A stretch of DNA of 64,000 nt from an uncultured Lachnospiraceae bacterium. GTDB lineage: Bacteria; Bacillota; Clostridia; Lachnospirales; Lachnospiraceae. Positions 8,380-17,078 of this stretch are shown piece after piece. Both the position numbers and the translations under genes were made by a program. Location: NCBI GenBank assembly GCA_947571775.1, contig CANOZK010000004.1, positions 124,001 through 188,000 on the forward strand, in the 5' to 3' direction. The notes beneath the pieces were generated by a model that was given only the letters and a program-made list of their open reading frames with translations, did no database searches and was not told the DNA's origin. Within the stretch, counting starts at the first letter, position 1, and each line of letters opens with the position of its first letter.

Positions 8380-8408
8380 ACTCTATCACGAAAATGCAAA
8401 ATTTTCAA
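8380..8408 (-). promoter_or_regulatory. Candidate promoter of the type I operon
   Basis: On the minus strand TTGAAA (8403-8408), a 17-bp spacer, then TAGAGT (8380-8385), about 70 bases before the hsdM start. The -10 match is only moderate. Confidence 0.4.
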
Positions 8409-8431
8409 TCTATTGACATTATTTTTAAGGT

Positions 8432-8491
8432 TTTGACCTCATTGCTAAAAGCATCAAAAATCCCCCTGCTTCAAAACTGCAAGGGGATTTT
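8432..8491. repeat. Flanking repeat, right copy
   Basis: Partner of 264-322, same orientation. The best-conserved stretch is 8451-8476. Confidence 0.6.
8454..8491 (-). terminator. Intrinsic terminator, copy B, after the sodium:solute symporter gene
   Basis: Minus-strand stem of about 13 bp (arms 8479-8491 and 8457-8469, one G-U pair) running into a T-run. It lies 20 bases after the symporter stop and separates it from the type I operon. Confidence 0.85.
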
Positions 8492-8510
8492 CTAAATCTT
8501 TTACAAAACT

Positions 8511-10043
8511 CTATTCTTCTTCCGGCAGCGCTGTTTTCTTACGCACAGATACGGTCTCGTCGTAACAGGTAAAGATTTCTTCTACTTCTTTTTTATCAAA
8601 CACTGGCGTCAGCAAACTTACCACTGGCACAACAATCAGCCCTACAATCATCGCAGCCGCCCCGGCGTTGATTGGGGACTGGATAAAATGCAAAAACATA
8701 TTCAACACGGTAATTCCCACGCCGCAGATAAAGCTGGCCCATACGGCAGGTCGGGTCACTCGCTTCCAGCAAAGCCCATACAGGAACGGAGCCAGGAACG
8801 CCCCGGCCAGAGCTCCCCAGGAAATCCCCATCAACTGAGCGATAAACGTAGGCGGGTCTAATGCCAGCACTACGGAAACAGCGATAAAGAATACAATCAG
8901 CACCCGCATCACCAGAAGCTGAAGCTTGTCGCTCATGTCCTTGACCAAATTTCCTTTGATGAAATCCAGCGTCAGCGTAGAGCTGGAGGTCAGCACCAAT
9001 GAAGACAGCGTGGACATGGAGGCAGACAAAACCAGAATAATCACAACTCCAATCAAGATATCCGGCAGTGTGGACAGCATAGACGGAATGATGGCGTCGT
9101 ATGCGATCGCGCCGTCCGGCCCATAGATGGAATCGTTTTCAAACAAACGGCCGAATCCGCCCAGGAAGTAACAGCCCCCGGAAATCACCAGAGCAAAAAA
9201 CGTAGAGATAATGGTTCCTGCTTTTACCGCTTTTTCGTCCTTTATGGTATAAAACTTATGTACCATCTGGGGAAGTCCCCAGGTTCCCAGAGAAGTCAAA
9301 ATTACCACGCCCAATAAATTTAAGGGATCTGGGCCAAAAAACGAAGTAAACGCCCCCGGCTGGCCGGCAGTAATCGGCACATCGCTTTCTAGTTCCGCCA
9401 ACTTGCCCACCGCTTGCATAAAACCGCCCTGGCCGTTCAATACAGCCGCAATGACGGCCACGATCCCACCCAGCATTACAATTCCCTGGATAAAATCGTT
9501 GATCGCTGTGGCCATATATCCGCCCAGGATTACATAAATCCCGGTCAAAACCGCCATCAGAATTACACAGACCGCATATGGAATGTCAAAAGACATCCCG
9601 AACAGACGGGATAACCCATTATACAAAGACGCAGTATAAGGAATCAAAAAGATAAACACGATAGCAGAGGCAGCAACCCGCAAAGCATTGCTGTCAAATC
9701 GTTTTCCAAAAAAGTCCGGCATAGTCGCTGCTTCCAAGTGCTTGGTCATAATCCTGGTTCTCCGTCCTAAGAGCACCCAGGCCAGCAGGCTTCCAATCAG
9801 CGCGTTTCCAATTCCTACCCATGTGGTTGCCAGACCATATTTCCAGCCAAATTGCCCCGCATAGCCCACAAACACGACTGCGGAGAAATAAGAAGTCCCA
9901 TAGGCGAACGCGGTCAGCCAGGGGCCGACCGAACGGCCCCCCAGCACAAAATCATTGACACTGCCCGCATGTTTTCTGGAATAGACGCCCACTCCCACCA
10001 TAACGCCAAAAAAGATAAGTAGCAGCAAAATTTTTACAATCAT
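8511..10043 (-). CDS. Sodium:solute symporter (SSS family)
   Basis: 510 residues with about 13 hydrophobic membrane segments and SSS-family landmarks: an N-terminal helix followed by DFVLGGRSVGPWLTAFAYG, then GGYMATAINDFIQG and the SMSTLSSLVLTSSSTLTLD sodium-site region. It would use the sodium gradient to import a small solute across the cytoplasmic membrane; proline/PutP-like, pantothenate-like and other relatives cannot be told apart by eye. GGGAGGGGAG precedes the ATG. It lies 38 bases downstream of nrdD and may be read through from it. A short charged cytosolic tail follows the last segment. Confidence 0.92.
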   Translation of the reverse strand: MIVKILLLLIFFGVMVGVGVYSRKHAGSVNDFVLGGRSVGPWLTAFAYGTSYFSAVVFVGYAGQFGWKYGLATTWVGIGNALIGSLLAWVLLGRRTRIMTKHLEAATMPDFFGKRFDSNALRVAASAIVFIFLIPYTASLYNGLSRLFGMSFDIPYAVCVILMAVLTGIYVILGGYMATAINDFIQGIVMLGGIVAVIAAVLNGQGGFMQAVGKLAELESDVPITAGQPGAFTSFFGPDPLNLLGVVILTSLGTWGLPQMVHKFYTIKDEKAVKAGTIISTFFALVISGGCYFLGGFGRLFENDSIYGPDGAIAYDAIIPSMLSTLPDILIGVVIILVLSASMSTLSSLVLTSSSTLTLDFIKGNLVKDMSDKLQLLVMRVLIVFFIAVSVVLALDPPTFIAQLMGISWGALAGAFLAPFLYGLCWKRVTRPAVWASFICGVGITVLNMFLHFIQSPINAGAAAMIVGLIVVPVVSLLTPVFDKKEVEEIFTCYDETVSVRKKTALPEEE

Positions 10044-10081
10044 TCGTTTTTTCTCCCCTCCCGGACTTTCACGGCTGCGCG

Positions 10082-12454
10082 TCAGATCCGGTTTTGTATG
10101 TATCTGCGTATATTGGATGTATTGACATACTTACTCAGTTTTTCCCCATCTTTTACCACTAAAGTCGGGGCCTGCATAATGCCGAACTTCCGGGCCAGAT
10201 CCGGATGTTTCTCTGCGTCGATAATCTCGACCTTTTCGTCTGCTAACATCGCCTTTGCCGCTTTACAATTCGGGCAAGTGCTGGTGGTAAACAAATATTT
10301 CACCCCGGCAGCCGGCTGGATATCTACCTGATCCTCGCTAATGGTCACCACCTGGCTGGGAAGCTTTCTTTTCCTTGCTTTGATCCGACGGACATCGTAA
10401 AGTTTCCGATTCTTGTATTCCTGGCTCTTTCCGTCGTTCCAGTTCTGCACCGGCCGGTAATAACCCGTGATGCGGCTGTAAACCTCTGCCTCCGCCCCGC
10501 AAGTCGGGCAGGTGAAGTGTTCGCCGGTAATGTATCCATGCTCTGCGCAAACCGAATAGGTTGGAGAAATGGTGTAATAGGGAAGCTGGTAATTTTCGGC
10601 AATTTTGCGCACCAGGGAAGCCGCGGACTTCCAGTCTGGCAGTTTTTCTCCAATAAATCCGTGGAACACAGTCCCGGAAGTGTACAAGGTCTGCAACTCG
10701 TCCTGAATATCCAGGGCATCGAAAATGTCTTCGGTATAGCCTACCGGAAGATGGGAACTGTTGGTATAGTAAGGCATATCGCCGGTTTCCCCCGCTGTGC
10801 GGATATCCGGCCAGCGATCCCGGTCATGCTTCGCCAGACGATAGGCTGCGGATTCTGCCGGAGTGGCTTCCAGGTTAAAAAGCTCGCCGTACTGCTCCTG
10901 ATAATCCGATAATTTTTCCCGCATATGATTCAGCACTTCTCTGGTGAATTTCTGCGTCTTTTCATCGATCATGCTCTCTCCGAGCCAGCAGGCGTTTAAG
11001 CCAACCTCGCTCATGCCCACCAGTCCAATTGTGGAGAAATGATGGTCAAAATTCCCCAGATACCGTTTGGTATAAGGATACAGACCTTCGTCCAGGAGCT
11101 TTGTGACAACTTCTCGTTTGATATGCAAAGAGCGGGCGGACAGATCCATAATCCGGTCTAAGCGATGGTAAAATTCCTCTGGACTCTTGGAAAGGTAGGC
11201 AATCCGGGGCATATTGATGGTCACCACGCCGATGGATCCGGTGCTCTCCCCAGAACCGAAGAATCCGCCGGTTTTCTTTCTCAGCTCCCGCAGATCCAGC
11301 CGCAGCCGACAGCACATGCTCCGAATGTCGCTGGGCTTCATATCGCTGTTGATGTAATTGGAGAAATAAGGCGTTCCGTACTTGGAGGTCATCTCAAAGA
11401 GCAGGCGGTTGTTTTCTGTATCGGACCAGTCAAATTCATTGGTAATGGAATAAGTCGGGATGGGATACTGGAATCCTCTCCCCTCGGCGTCCCCTTCGAT
11501 CATGATTTCAATAAACGCCTTATTGATCATATCCATCTCTTTTTTGCAGTCCTTATACTGGAAATCCATCTCCTCCCCGCCTACGATAGCCGGAAGCTCC
11601 GCCAGGTCATCGGGAACCGTCCAGTCCAGCGTGATATTGGAAAAGGGCGACTGCGTTCCCCAACGGCTGGGCGTATTTACCCCATAAACAAAGGATTCGA
11701 TGCATTTTTTTACCTCTGGATAAGTAAGGCCGTCCACCTTGACATAGGGAGACAGGTATGTATCAAAAGAGGAAAACGCCTGTGCGCCTGCCCATTCATT
11801 CTGCATAATCCCCAGGAAGTTGACCATCTGGTTGCAAAGTACGCTCAAGTGCTTGGCCGGGGAAGAGGTAATCTTGCCGTGGATTCCCCCCAGTCCTTCC
11901 TGAATCAACTGTTTGAGCGACCAGCCTGCGCAGTATCCGGTGAGCATGGAGAGATCGTGGATATGGATATCCGCATCCCGGTGCGCCTGGGAAATCTCCA
12001 GGTCATAGACTTCAGAGAGCCAGTAATTCGCGGTCACCGCGCCGGAATTGTTTAAAATCAGACCGCCTACGGAGTAGGTAACCGTCGAATTTTCTTTTAC
12101 CCGCCAGTCCTCTACCTTCACATAGCTGTCTACAATCTCTTTATAATCCAGGATAGTAGATTTCATATTGCGAACCTTCTCCCGCTGTCTGCGGTACAAG
12201 ATATAGGCTTTCGCCACATCGGCATAGCCAGTCTGAATCAATACGTTTTCCACACTGTCCTGGATATCCTCGACGGTAATCTGCCCGTCCTTTATCTTTT
12301 CCTGAAAATCTGCCGTTACCCGAAGCCCCAGCAGGCTTAAAATATCATCGCCATACTGTTTTTCCTTCGCCTCAAAGGCTTTGCGGATTGCTTCGTTGAT
12401 CTTATCCAACTGAAATTCTACAATTTGACCATCACGTTTGATTACTTGAAACAT
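10082..12454 (-). CDS. nrdD: Anaerobic ribonucleoside-triphosphate reductase (class III) with C-terminal glutaredoxin-like domain
   Basis: 790 residues from the ATG at 12454, preceded by AGGAGG at 12461-12466; the frame stays open upstream but has no other good start. It reduces NTPs to dNTPs under anaerobic conditions with a glycyl radical. The order is an N-terminal ATP-cone (MFQVIKRDGQIVEFQLDKIN), the 10-stranded NrdD barrel, a zinc site (C636, H639, CPTC at 649-652), the glycyl-radical loop RITGYY (Gly about 664), and a final 70 residues forming a thioredoxin/glutaredoxin fold with CPNC (727-730) and a cis-Pro (APTLVV). The fused redox domain suggests a thiol-dependent subtype rather than the formate-dependent one. 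The activase gene nrdG is not adjacent. Two NrdR boxes and a promoter lie upstream. Confidence 0.95.
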   Translation of the reverse strand: MFQVIKRDGQIVEFQLDKINEAIRKAFEAKEKQYGDDILSLLGLRVTADFQEKIKDGQITVEDIQDSVENVLIQTGYADVAKAYILYRRQREKVRNMKSTILDYKEIVDSYVKVEDWRVKENSTVTYSVGGLILNNSGAVTANYWLSEVYDLEISQAHRDADIHIHDLSMLTGYCAGWSLKQLIQEGLGGIHGKITSSPAKHLSVLCNQMVNFLGIMQNEWAGAQAFSSFDTYLSPYVKVDGLTYPEVKKCIESFVYGVNTPSRWGTQSPFSNITLDWTVPDDLAELPAIVGGEEMDFQYKDCKKEMDMINKAFIEIMIEGDAEGRGFQYPIPTYSITNEFDWSDTENNRLLFEMTSKYGTPYFSNYINSDMKPSDIRSMCCRLRLDLRELRKKTGGFFGSGESTGSIGVVTINMPRIAYLSKSPEEFYHRLDRIMDLSARSLHIKREVVTKLLDEGLYPYTKRYLGNFDHHFSTIGLVGMSEVGLNACWLGESMIDEKTQKFTREVLNHMREKLSDYQEQYGELFNLEATPAESAAYRLAKHDRDRWPDIRTAGETGDMPYYTNSSHLPVGYTEDIFDALDIQDELQTLYTSGTVFHGFIGEKLPDWKSAASLVRKIAENYQLPYYTISPTYSVCAEHGYITGEHFTCPTCGAEAEVYSRITGYYRPVQNWNDGKSQEYKNRKLYDVRRIKARKRKLPSQVVTISEDQVDIQPAAGVKYLFTTSTCPNCKAAKAMLADEKVEIIDAEKHPDLARKFGIMQAPTLVVKDGEKLSKYVNTSNIRRYIQNRI

Positions 12455-12460
12455 AAAATG

Positions 12461-12466
12461 CCTCCT
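12461..12466 (-). promoter_or_regulatory. Ribosome binding site that fixes the nrdD start
   Basis: AGGAGG in the minus-strand sense, 6 bases before the ATG at 12452-12454. It decides against the 56-codon upstream extension. Confidence 0.85.
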
Positions 12467-12478
12467 GTTTTTTCTTTT

Positions 12479-12511
12479 GTGTACTTTCGGAAAAAAATTC
12501 CAAGAGTACAC
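12479..12511 (-). promoter_or_regulatory. Leader hairpin in the nrdD 5' untranslated region
   Basis: A 33-nt inverted repeat with 14-nt arms (one mismatch, one wobble) and a 5-nt loop begins and ends with GTGTAC/GTACAC. It lies in the predicted 88-nt leader, 12 bases upstream of the ribosome site. No poly-T follows directly, so it is not an obvious terminator; it may stabilise the mRNA or bind a regulator. Confidence 0.55.
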
Positions 12512-12548
12512 TTTTCTGATGATTTTCCCATTACGGTACTTGCAGACT

Positions 12549-12577
12549 ATTATAACAGTACAGATCCGATCAGTCAA
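12549..12577 (-). promoter_or_regulatory. Sigma-A promoter of nrdD
   Basis: TTGACT (12572-12577), 17-bp spacer, TATAAT (12549-12554) on the minus strand. This near-consensus promoter predicts transcription from about 12542. Confidence 0.85.
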
Positions 12578-12585
12578 GGATAGAT

Positions 12586-12631
12586 TACAAGATATTGTAC
12601 TTTGTCGATTTGTATAAAACAATATCTTGTG
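12586..12631. promoter_or_regulatory. Two NrdR-type boxes upstream of nrdD
   Basis: TACAAGATATTGTA (12586-12599) and AACAATATCTTGTG (12618-12631) agree with the NrdR-box core CACWATATATWGTG at 11 and 12 of 14 positions. They are 32 bp apart, the three-helical-turn spacing known for NrdR sites. They sit just upstream of the -35 element. They are also inverted copies of each other over 12 bp. Confidence 0.75.
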
Positions 12632-12640
12632 ATTCTATTT

Positions 12641-13678
12641 CTATCGCGTTTGCAGGAAAGCCGCCTCTCTCTGGGCATTTTCATCGTCTGGATAACGCGT
12701 CAGATATTCGGTAATTTTATTTTTGGCCGTGGCAAAATCCAGTTTATACTCATAAGCCACCACCTCATTATACAAAAGCTCCTGAAAATCATCCGGCTCG
12801 GCGGCCTCCAGGCCCTTGGCAATATTTTCCAAAGCCCCGTCGTAATTTCCCTCCGCCATATCGCAGAGCGCCAGGCCGTTATAGGCCTTGGCTCCGCCGC
12901 CGTCCCCTTTTGCATACTCTTGGTACATGGAGCGGGCACTGGCGGTATCTTTCTGCTCCAGATATATTTTTCCCAGAAAAAGCTGCGCGTCCCTATATCC
13001 GCTGTCCGACGCCTGTACAAGCTCTTTCTGGGCATTGGGGAAGTCTCCCATAAAATAATAGATACGTCCCCGCTGGTAATGATCCGATCCATCTTTTGGG
13101 CTTAACTCCAAAGCCCTGGATAAATACGCTTTCCCGTCCGCGTCCATATCCTTTTCCCCATAAGCCTGATAAATATTCAGAAACATCTTATAGCTGGTAT
13201 CTCTCTCCACCGCCGCGTCAAAGTTGCTCTTGGCAGCATCGTACTGGTCAAGTTGCAGACCAATTCTGCCCAGCAGGTAATAACAAGCGGCGTCCGCCCC
13301 GATTTCCTGAATCTTCTCGCAGCTTTCCAGAGCGTCTGTCATGCGTCCGCATTCATATTCGGCGGTAGCTTTATAAGACAGTACGTCTTTCTGAAATTTT
13401 TTGCTGTCCTCTCCTTCCAGAGCCGCCTCAAAAGAATCGATGGCCTGTTCATAGTTTTCCAGATTCATCTGGGCAATTCCCTTTCCCCGCTGGGACTGCG
13501 GGACTTTCATCTCAAAATCGATGCAGTCCTGAAAATCCGACTCTGCTTTTTCGTACTTTCTTTGTTCCAGATTTTCACATGCTTGCTCATATATCTTTTG
13601 CTTTCCCCCGCTGCATGCGGTTAGGACCAGTGCTGCCCCGATTGCCAGCACTGGCGGCAGAATGTTCTTTCTCTTCAT
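12641..13678 (-). CDS. TPR-repeat lipoprotein
   Basis: 345 residues. A short basic N-terminus and hydrophobic segment end in the lipobox LTAC (Cys about residue 22), so the protein is predicted to be a membrane-anchored lipoprotein exposed outside the membrane. The rest is a series of tetratricopeptide repeats from about residue 28 to 340 (for example YEKAESDFQDCIDFE, YEQAIDSFEAALEGED, YDAAKSNFDAAVERD). TPR proteins act as scaffolds; the partner is unknown. It lies 4 bases after glmM, with GCGGAG as ribosome site, at the end of a cell-envelope/translation run, so an envelope role is plausible but inferred. Confidence 0.9.
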   Translation of the reverse strand: MKRKNILPPVLAIGAALVLTACSGGKQKIYEQACENLEQRKYEKAESDFQDCIDFEMKVPQSQRGKGIAQMNLENYEQAIDSFEAALEGEDSKKFQKDVLSYKATAEYECGRMTDALESCEKIQEIGADAACYYLLGRIGLQLDQYDAAKSNFDAAVERDTSYKMFLNIYQAYGEKDMDADGKAYLSRALELSPKDGSDHYQRGRIYYFMGDFPNAQKELVQASDSGYRDAQLFLGKIYLEQKDTASARSMYQEYAKGDGGGAKAYNGLALCDMAEGNYDGALENIAKGLEAAEPDDFQELLYNEVVAYEYKLDFATAKNKITEYLTRYPDDENAQREAAFLQTR

Positions 13679-13682
13679 GGGC

Positions 13683-15029
13683 TTACTCCGCTATCAGTCC
13701 TTCTTCCCGTATAACCTGCACGACTTCCTGCACATATTTTTTACACTGCTCTTGGCTGGCGGCCTCCACCATCACCCGGATCACCGGCTCAGTGCCGCTT
13801 TCTCTGACCAGGATTCGGCCGTCCTCTCCCAGAGTCTTCTCAACAGCCGCCACGGCCGCCTGCACCTTCGGATTCTCCCGTGCGGTTTTCTTATCCGATA
13901 CCCGCACATTTTCCAATAACTGGGGATAAATCTGTACCTCTTTTGCCAGCTCGTTGAGGGTAGCCTTTTTTTCCATCAGAGCTTCCATCAGCATCAGGGA
14001 AGTGAGGATTCCATCTCCGGTAGCCGCATGGCGGGTAAAAATGATATGGCCCGACTGTTCTCCGCCCAAGCTGTGGCCGTTTGCCATCATATTTTCACAG
14101 ACGTACTTATCTCCCACCGCTGTTTTTTCATAGGAGATTCCCTCCCGATCCAGCGCTTTGTACAGCCCTAAGTTTGACATAATCGTAGTCACAATGGTAT
14201 TATTGCTCAGTTTTCCCTGTTCTTTCAGATATTTTCCGCAGATGTACATGATTTTATCGCCGTCCACCACATTTCCCAGATGATCTACGGCAATGCACCG
14301 ATCGGCGTCCCCGTCATAGGCAAATCCCACGTCCAACTGCTGTTCTTTGATAAATTCCTGAAGAACTTCGATATGGGTAGACCCGCAGTTGGTGTTGATG
14401 TTGGTTCCGTTCGGCTCGTTGTGGATCACATAGGTCTTGGCGCGCAGCGCGTCGAACACGCTTTTTGCTATCGAGGATGCGCTGCCGTTGGAACAGTCCA
14501 GCCCTACTTTTACATTTTTAAAGGAATGGGCCGGTATGGACATCAGATAGCCGATATAACGATTCCTTCCCGCTGTGAAATCCACGGTGCGCCCGATGTT
14601 CTCCCCGGTTGCCAACTCAATCTCTGGAAGCTCCCCGTCAATGTATTTCTCGATCTGTTCTTCCACAGAGGCCTCAATTTTTTGCCCCATGCCGTTGATG
14701 ATTTTGATTCCATTGTCGTAAAACGGATTGTGACTGGCAGAAATCATAATGCCACAGTCAAAATCTTCTGTGCGCACGACATAAGAAACGCTGGGCGTGG
14801 TGGTCACATGGAGCAGAAAAGCATCCGCCCCCGACGCCGTCAGCCCGGCGGCCAGTGCATATTCAAACATATAGCTGCTTCTTCTCGTATCCTTGCCGAT
14901 GGCAATCTGAGCTTTTTTGTTCCTGCCGTAATACCAGCCTAGAAAACGCCCCACACGAAACGCATGTTCCGCAGTCAGAACGACATTGGCCTCCCCGCGG
15001 AAACCATCTGTACCAAAATATTTTCCCAT
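13683..15029 (-). CDS. glmM: Phosphoglucosamine mutase
   Basis: 448 residues, normal length. It interconverts glucosamine-6-phosphate and glucosamine-1-phosphate in the cytosol for UDP-GlcNAc and peptidoglycan synthesis. The active serine lies in ISASHNP (Ser about residue 99), the metal site is DGDADR (about 240), and the phosphate-binding loop is RESGTEPVIRVM near the C-terminus. The N-terminal FGTDGFRG is diagnostic for the GlmM branch. The ATG at 15029 follows a GAAGGAAGGAATG ribosome region and lies 30 bases after the nucleotidyltransferase gene, so both are probably co-transcribed. Confidence 0.97.
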   Translation of the reverse strand: MGKYFGTDGFRGEANVVLTAEHAFRVGRFLGWYYGRNKKAQIAIGKDTRRSSYMFEYALAAGLTASGADAFLLHVTTTPSVSYVVRTEDFDCGIMISASHNPFYDNGIKIINGMGQKIEASVEEQIEKYIDGELPEIELATGENIGRTVDFTAGRNRYIGYLMSIPAHSFKNVKVGLDCSNGSASSIAKSVFDALRAKTYVIHNEPNGTNINTNCGSTHIEVLQEFIKEQQLDVGFAYDGDADRCIAVDHLGNVVDGDKIMYICGKYLKEQGKLSNNTIVTTIMSNLGLYKALDREGISYEKTAVGDKYVCENMMANGHSLGGEQSGHIIFTRHAATGDGILTSLMLMEALMEKKATLNELAKEVQIYPQLLENVRVSDKKTARENPKVQAAVAAVEKTLGEDGRILVRESGTEPVIRVMVEAASQEQCKKYVQEVVQVIREEGLIAE

Positions 15030-15059
15030 TGTCTCATTCCTTCCTTCTTTCTCGCTTTT

Positions 15060-15974
15060 TTAGAGCTTATTCGGATAAACCCCTTTGCGGATCAGCTCTT
15101 GAAAAGCTTCCCGAACCGCATACTTATCCTCCTGATACGTCACCCCGAACCAGGTATCCTCCGTCTTTAATACCGACACCTGTGCTTTCTTTTGGCCAAC
15201 CAGCTTATCTACGATATCTGGAAGCAGGTATTCTTTTTTCAAATCCTCTGGGCCGCACTGGGATAAAAATTCTGTAAATCCGCCCTCCAGAACTTTCATA
15301 AATTCCGGCGTCAGTCCCCACATATTCATGGAAACCAGCGACTGGCAGTCGAGCTTTCTCTCTGTCCCGTCCGGCAAAAGAGCGCTGGCGCCTTCGGCCG
15401 TCTTCTGAATATTCCTGGTTTCGTCTACGCCCAACAGCATCCCGTTTTCATCTACTGAGCAGATGCCCCTGGTCACAGTGCCATATTCGCTTAAAGTATT
15501 TCCCAGGATAAATCCGGCCATGCAAATATCCAGTTTCTCAGAAAGCGCCCTCTCTGTTGTAAGATATTCATGCACCTTTACAAATGCCTCTTTTCCGTAG
15601 TAATCATCTGCATTGATCACCACAAAAGGCTCCTGAATCAGATTGCGGGCGGCCAGCACGGCCTGTCCGGTTCCCCAGGGTTTTGTCCGATCCGGCGGAC
15701 AAAGAAAACCTTCGGGCAAGTCCTCCAACTCCTGAAAAGCATATGCCACCTCTGTCAGCTTCTCAATCCGGCTGCCGATAATCGCCCGAAAGTCTTTCTC
15801 CAGATCTTTTCGTATAATAAAAACGATTTTATCAAACCCAGCCTGCAAGGCGTCGTAAATGGAATAATCCATAATAATCTCCCCGTTTGGCCCCACGGGT
15901 TCCAACTGCTTAATCCCTTTTCCAAATCGGCTGCCAATGCCCGCTGCCATAATTACCAACGATGTTTTTTTCAT
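15060..15974 (-). CDS. Sugar-phosphate nucleotidyltransferase family protein
   Basis: 304 residues with the Rossmann-type nucleotidyltransferase signature at the N-terminus (MAAGIGSRFGKGIKQLEPVG, residues 9-28) and the metal-binding INADDYYG (about 120). It should transfer an NMP to a sugar-1-phosphate; the exact sugar and nucleotide cannot be read from the sequence. It lacks the left-handed beta-helix C-terminus of GlmU, so it is not the bifunctional GlmU. It sits directly upstream of glmM and 27 bases after prfA, and may act in an envelope-precursor path, but this is inference from context. Confidence 0.88.
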   Translation of the reverse strand: MKKTSLVIMAAGIGSRFGKGIKQLEPVGPNGEIIMDYSIYDALQAGFDKIVFIIRKDLEKDFRAIIGSRIEKLTEVAYAFQELEDLPEGFLCPPDRTKPWGTGQAVLAARNLIQEPFVVINADDYYGKEAFVKVHEYLTTERALSEKLDICMAGFILGNTLSEYGTVTRGICSVDENGMLLGVDETRNIQKTAEGASALLPDGTERKLDCQSLVSMNMWGLTPEFMKVLEGGFTEFLSQCGPEDLKKEYLLPDIVDKLVGQKKAQVSVLKTEDTWFGVTYQEDKYAVREAFQELIRKGVYPNKL

Positions 15975-16001
15975 TCGTACCGATCCTTTCTCTCAATTCT
16001 C

Positions 16002-17078
16002 TTAGATTTCCTGATTTAAGCGGCTCAAGCGCAGCGCCTGATCCGCCGCCGTCAAACTGTCAATGATTTCTTCCAAATCCCCGCCCAATACGGATTCCAG
16101 TCGGTGCAGCGTCAGTTTAATCCGGTGGTCTGTCACCCTTCCCTGTGGAAAATTATACGTTCGTATCTTCTCCGAGCGGTCCCCGGTTCCAACCTGGCTT
16201 CTTCTGGCTTCCGCCTCCGCGTCGTGCTGTTTGGCCAGTTCCATCTCATACAGCCGGGAACGCAGGACTTTCAGCGCCTTTTCTTTGTTCTTTAACTGGG
16301 ATTTTTCATCCTGGCAGGAAATGACGATTCCGGTTGGAATATGCGTCAGACGCACGGCGGAATCCGTGGTATTGACGCACTGGCCGCCGTTTCCAGAAGC
16401 GCGGAAGACATCGAATTTACAGTCGTTCATATCCAGTTGAAAGTCAATTTCCTCCGCCTCGGCCATAATGGCTACGGTTATGGTGGACGTGTGGATTCTT
16501 CCCCCGGATTCCGTCTCCGGCACCCGCTGTACCCGGTGGACGCCGCTTTCGTATTTCAGTCTGGAATAGGCGCCGTTTCCATTGATCATAAAAATAACCT
16601 CTTTGAATCCGCCGATGCCGTTCTCATTCAGACTGAGCATCTCCGTCTTCCAGCGCTGATTTTCCGCGTATTTTACATACATCCGGTAAATATCCGCGGC
16701 AAATAAGGCGGCCTCGTCGCCCCCTGCGCCGGCGCGGATTTCCACAATTACATTTTTGTTGTCATTCGGATCTTTTGGCAGGAGAAGAATTTTCAATTGT
16801 TTTTCCAAACCGGCCATATTTTTCTTGGACTCGGACAGTTCTTCCTTTAACATCTCCCGCATTTCTTCATCCGATTCTTCTTCCAGCATGGACAGACTGT
16901 CTTCTTCCGTCTGCCTGCATGCTTTATATTTCTGGTAGGTATCCACGATGGGCTGCAGATCGCTCTGCTCTTTCATCAGCTTCTGAAAGCGTTCCTGGTT
17001 CCCTGCCACATCCGGCTCCCCCAGTTCTCCCAAAACCTCTTCAAAACGAATCAGCAAATTTTCTAATTTATCAAACAT
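16002..17078 (-). CDS. prfA: Peptide chain release factor 1
   Basis: 358 residues from the ATG at 17078, preceded by AAGGAGAAGAGC. RF1 recognises UAA and UAG in the ribosomal A site and triggers peptide release through its GGQ loop (231-233, [18 protein letters not shown]). The longer open frame upstream is rejected because it lies inside prmC. The start overlaps the 3' end of prmC by 8 bases. The neighbouring gene encodes the methyltransferase that modifies the GGQ glutamine, a conserved pairing in Firmicutes. Confidence 0.97.
   Translation of the reverse strand: MFDKLENLLIRFEEVLGELGEPDVAGNQERFQKLMKEQSDLQPIVDTYQKYKACRQTEEDSLSMLEEESDEEMREMLKEELSESKKNMAGLEKQLKILLLPKDPNDNKNVIVEIRAGAGGDEAALFAADIYRMYVKYAENQRWKTEMLSLNENGIGGFKEVIFMINGNGAYSRLKYESGVHRVQRVPETESGGRIHTSTITVAIMAEAEEIDFQLDMNDCKFDVFRASGNGGQCVNTTDSAVRLTHIPTGIVISCQDEKSQLKNKEKALKVLRSRLYEMELAKQHDAEAEARRSQVGTGDRSEKIRTYNFPQGRVTDHRIKLTLHRLESVLGGDLEEIIDSLTAADQALRLSRLNQEI

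Noticed and set aside
11165..12055. A 296-codon rightward frame inside nrdD
   Set aside because: It is antisense to the catalytic core of NrdD, whose motifs are intact; the composition is that of a shadow frame.
12586..12631. The inverted repeat before nrdD as a terminator of the TPR lipoprotein gene
   Set aside because: A 12-bp stem is possible, but it has a 20-nt loop and no T-run follows in the minus sense. The match to NrdR boxes with 32-bp spacing explains it better.
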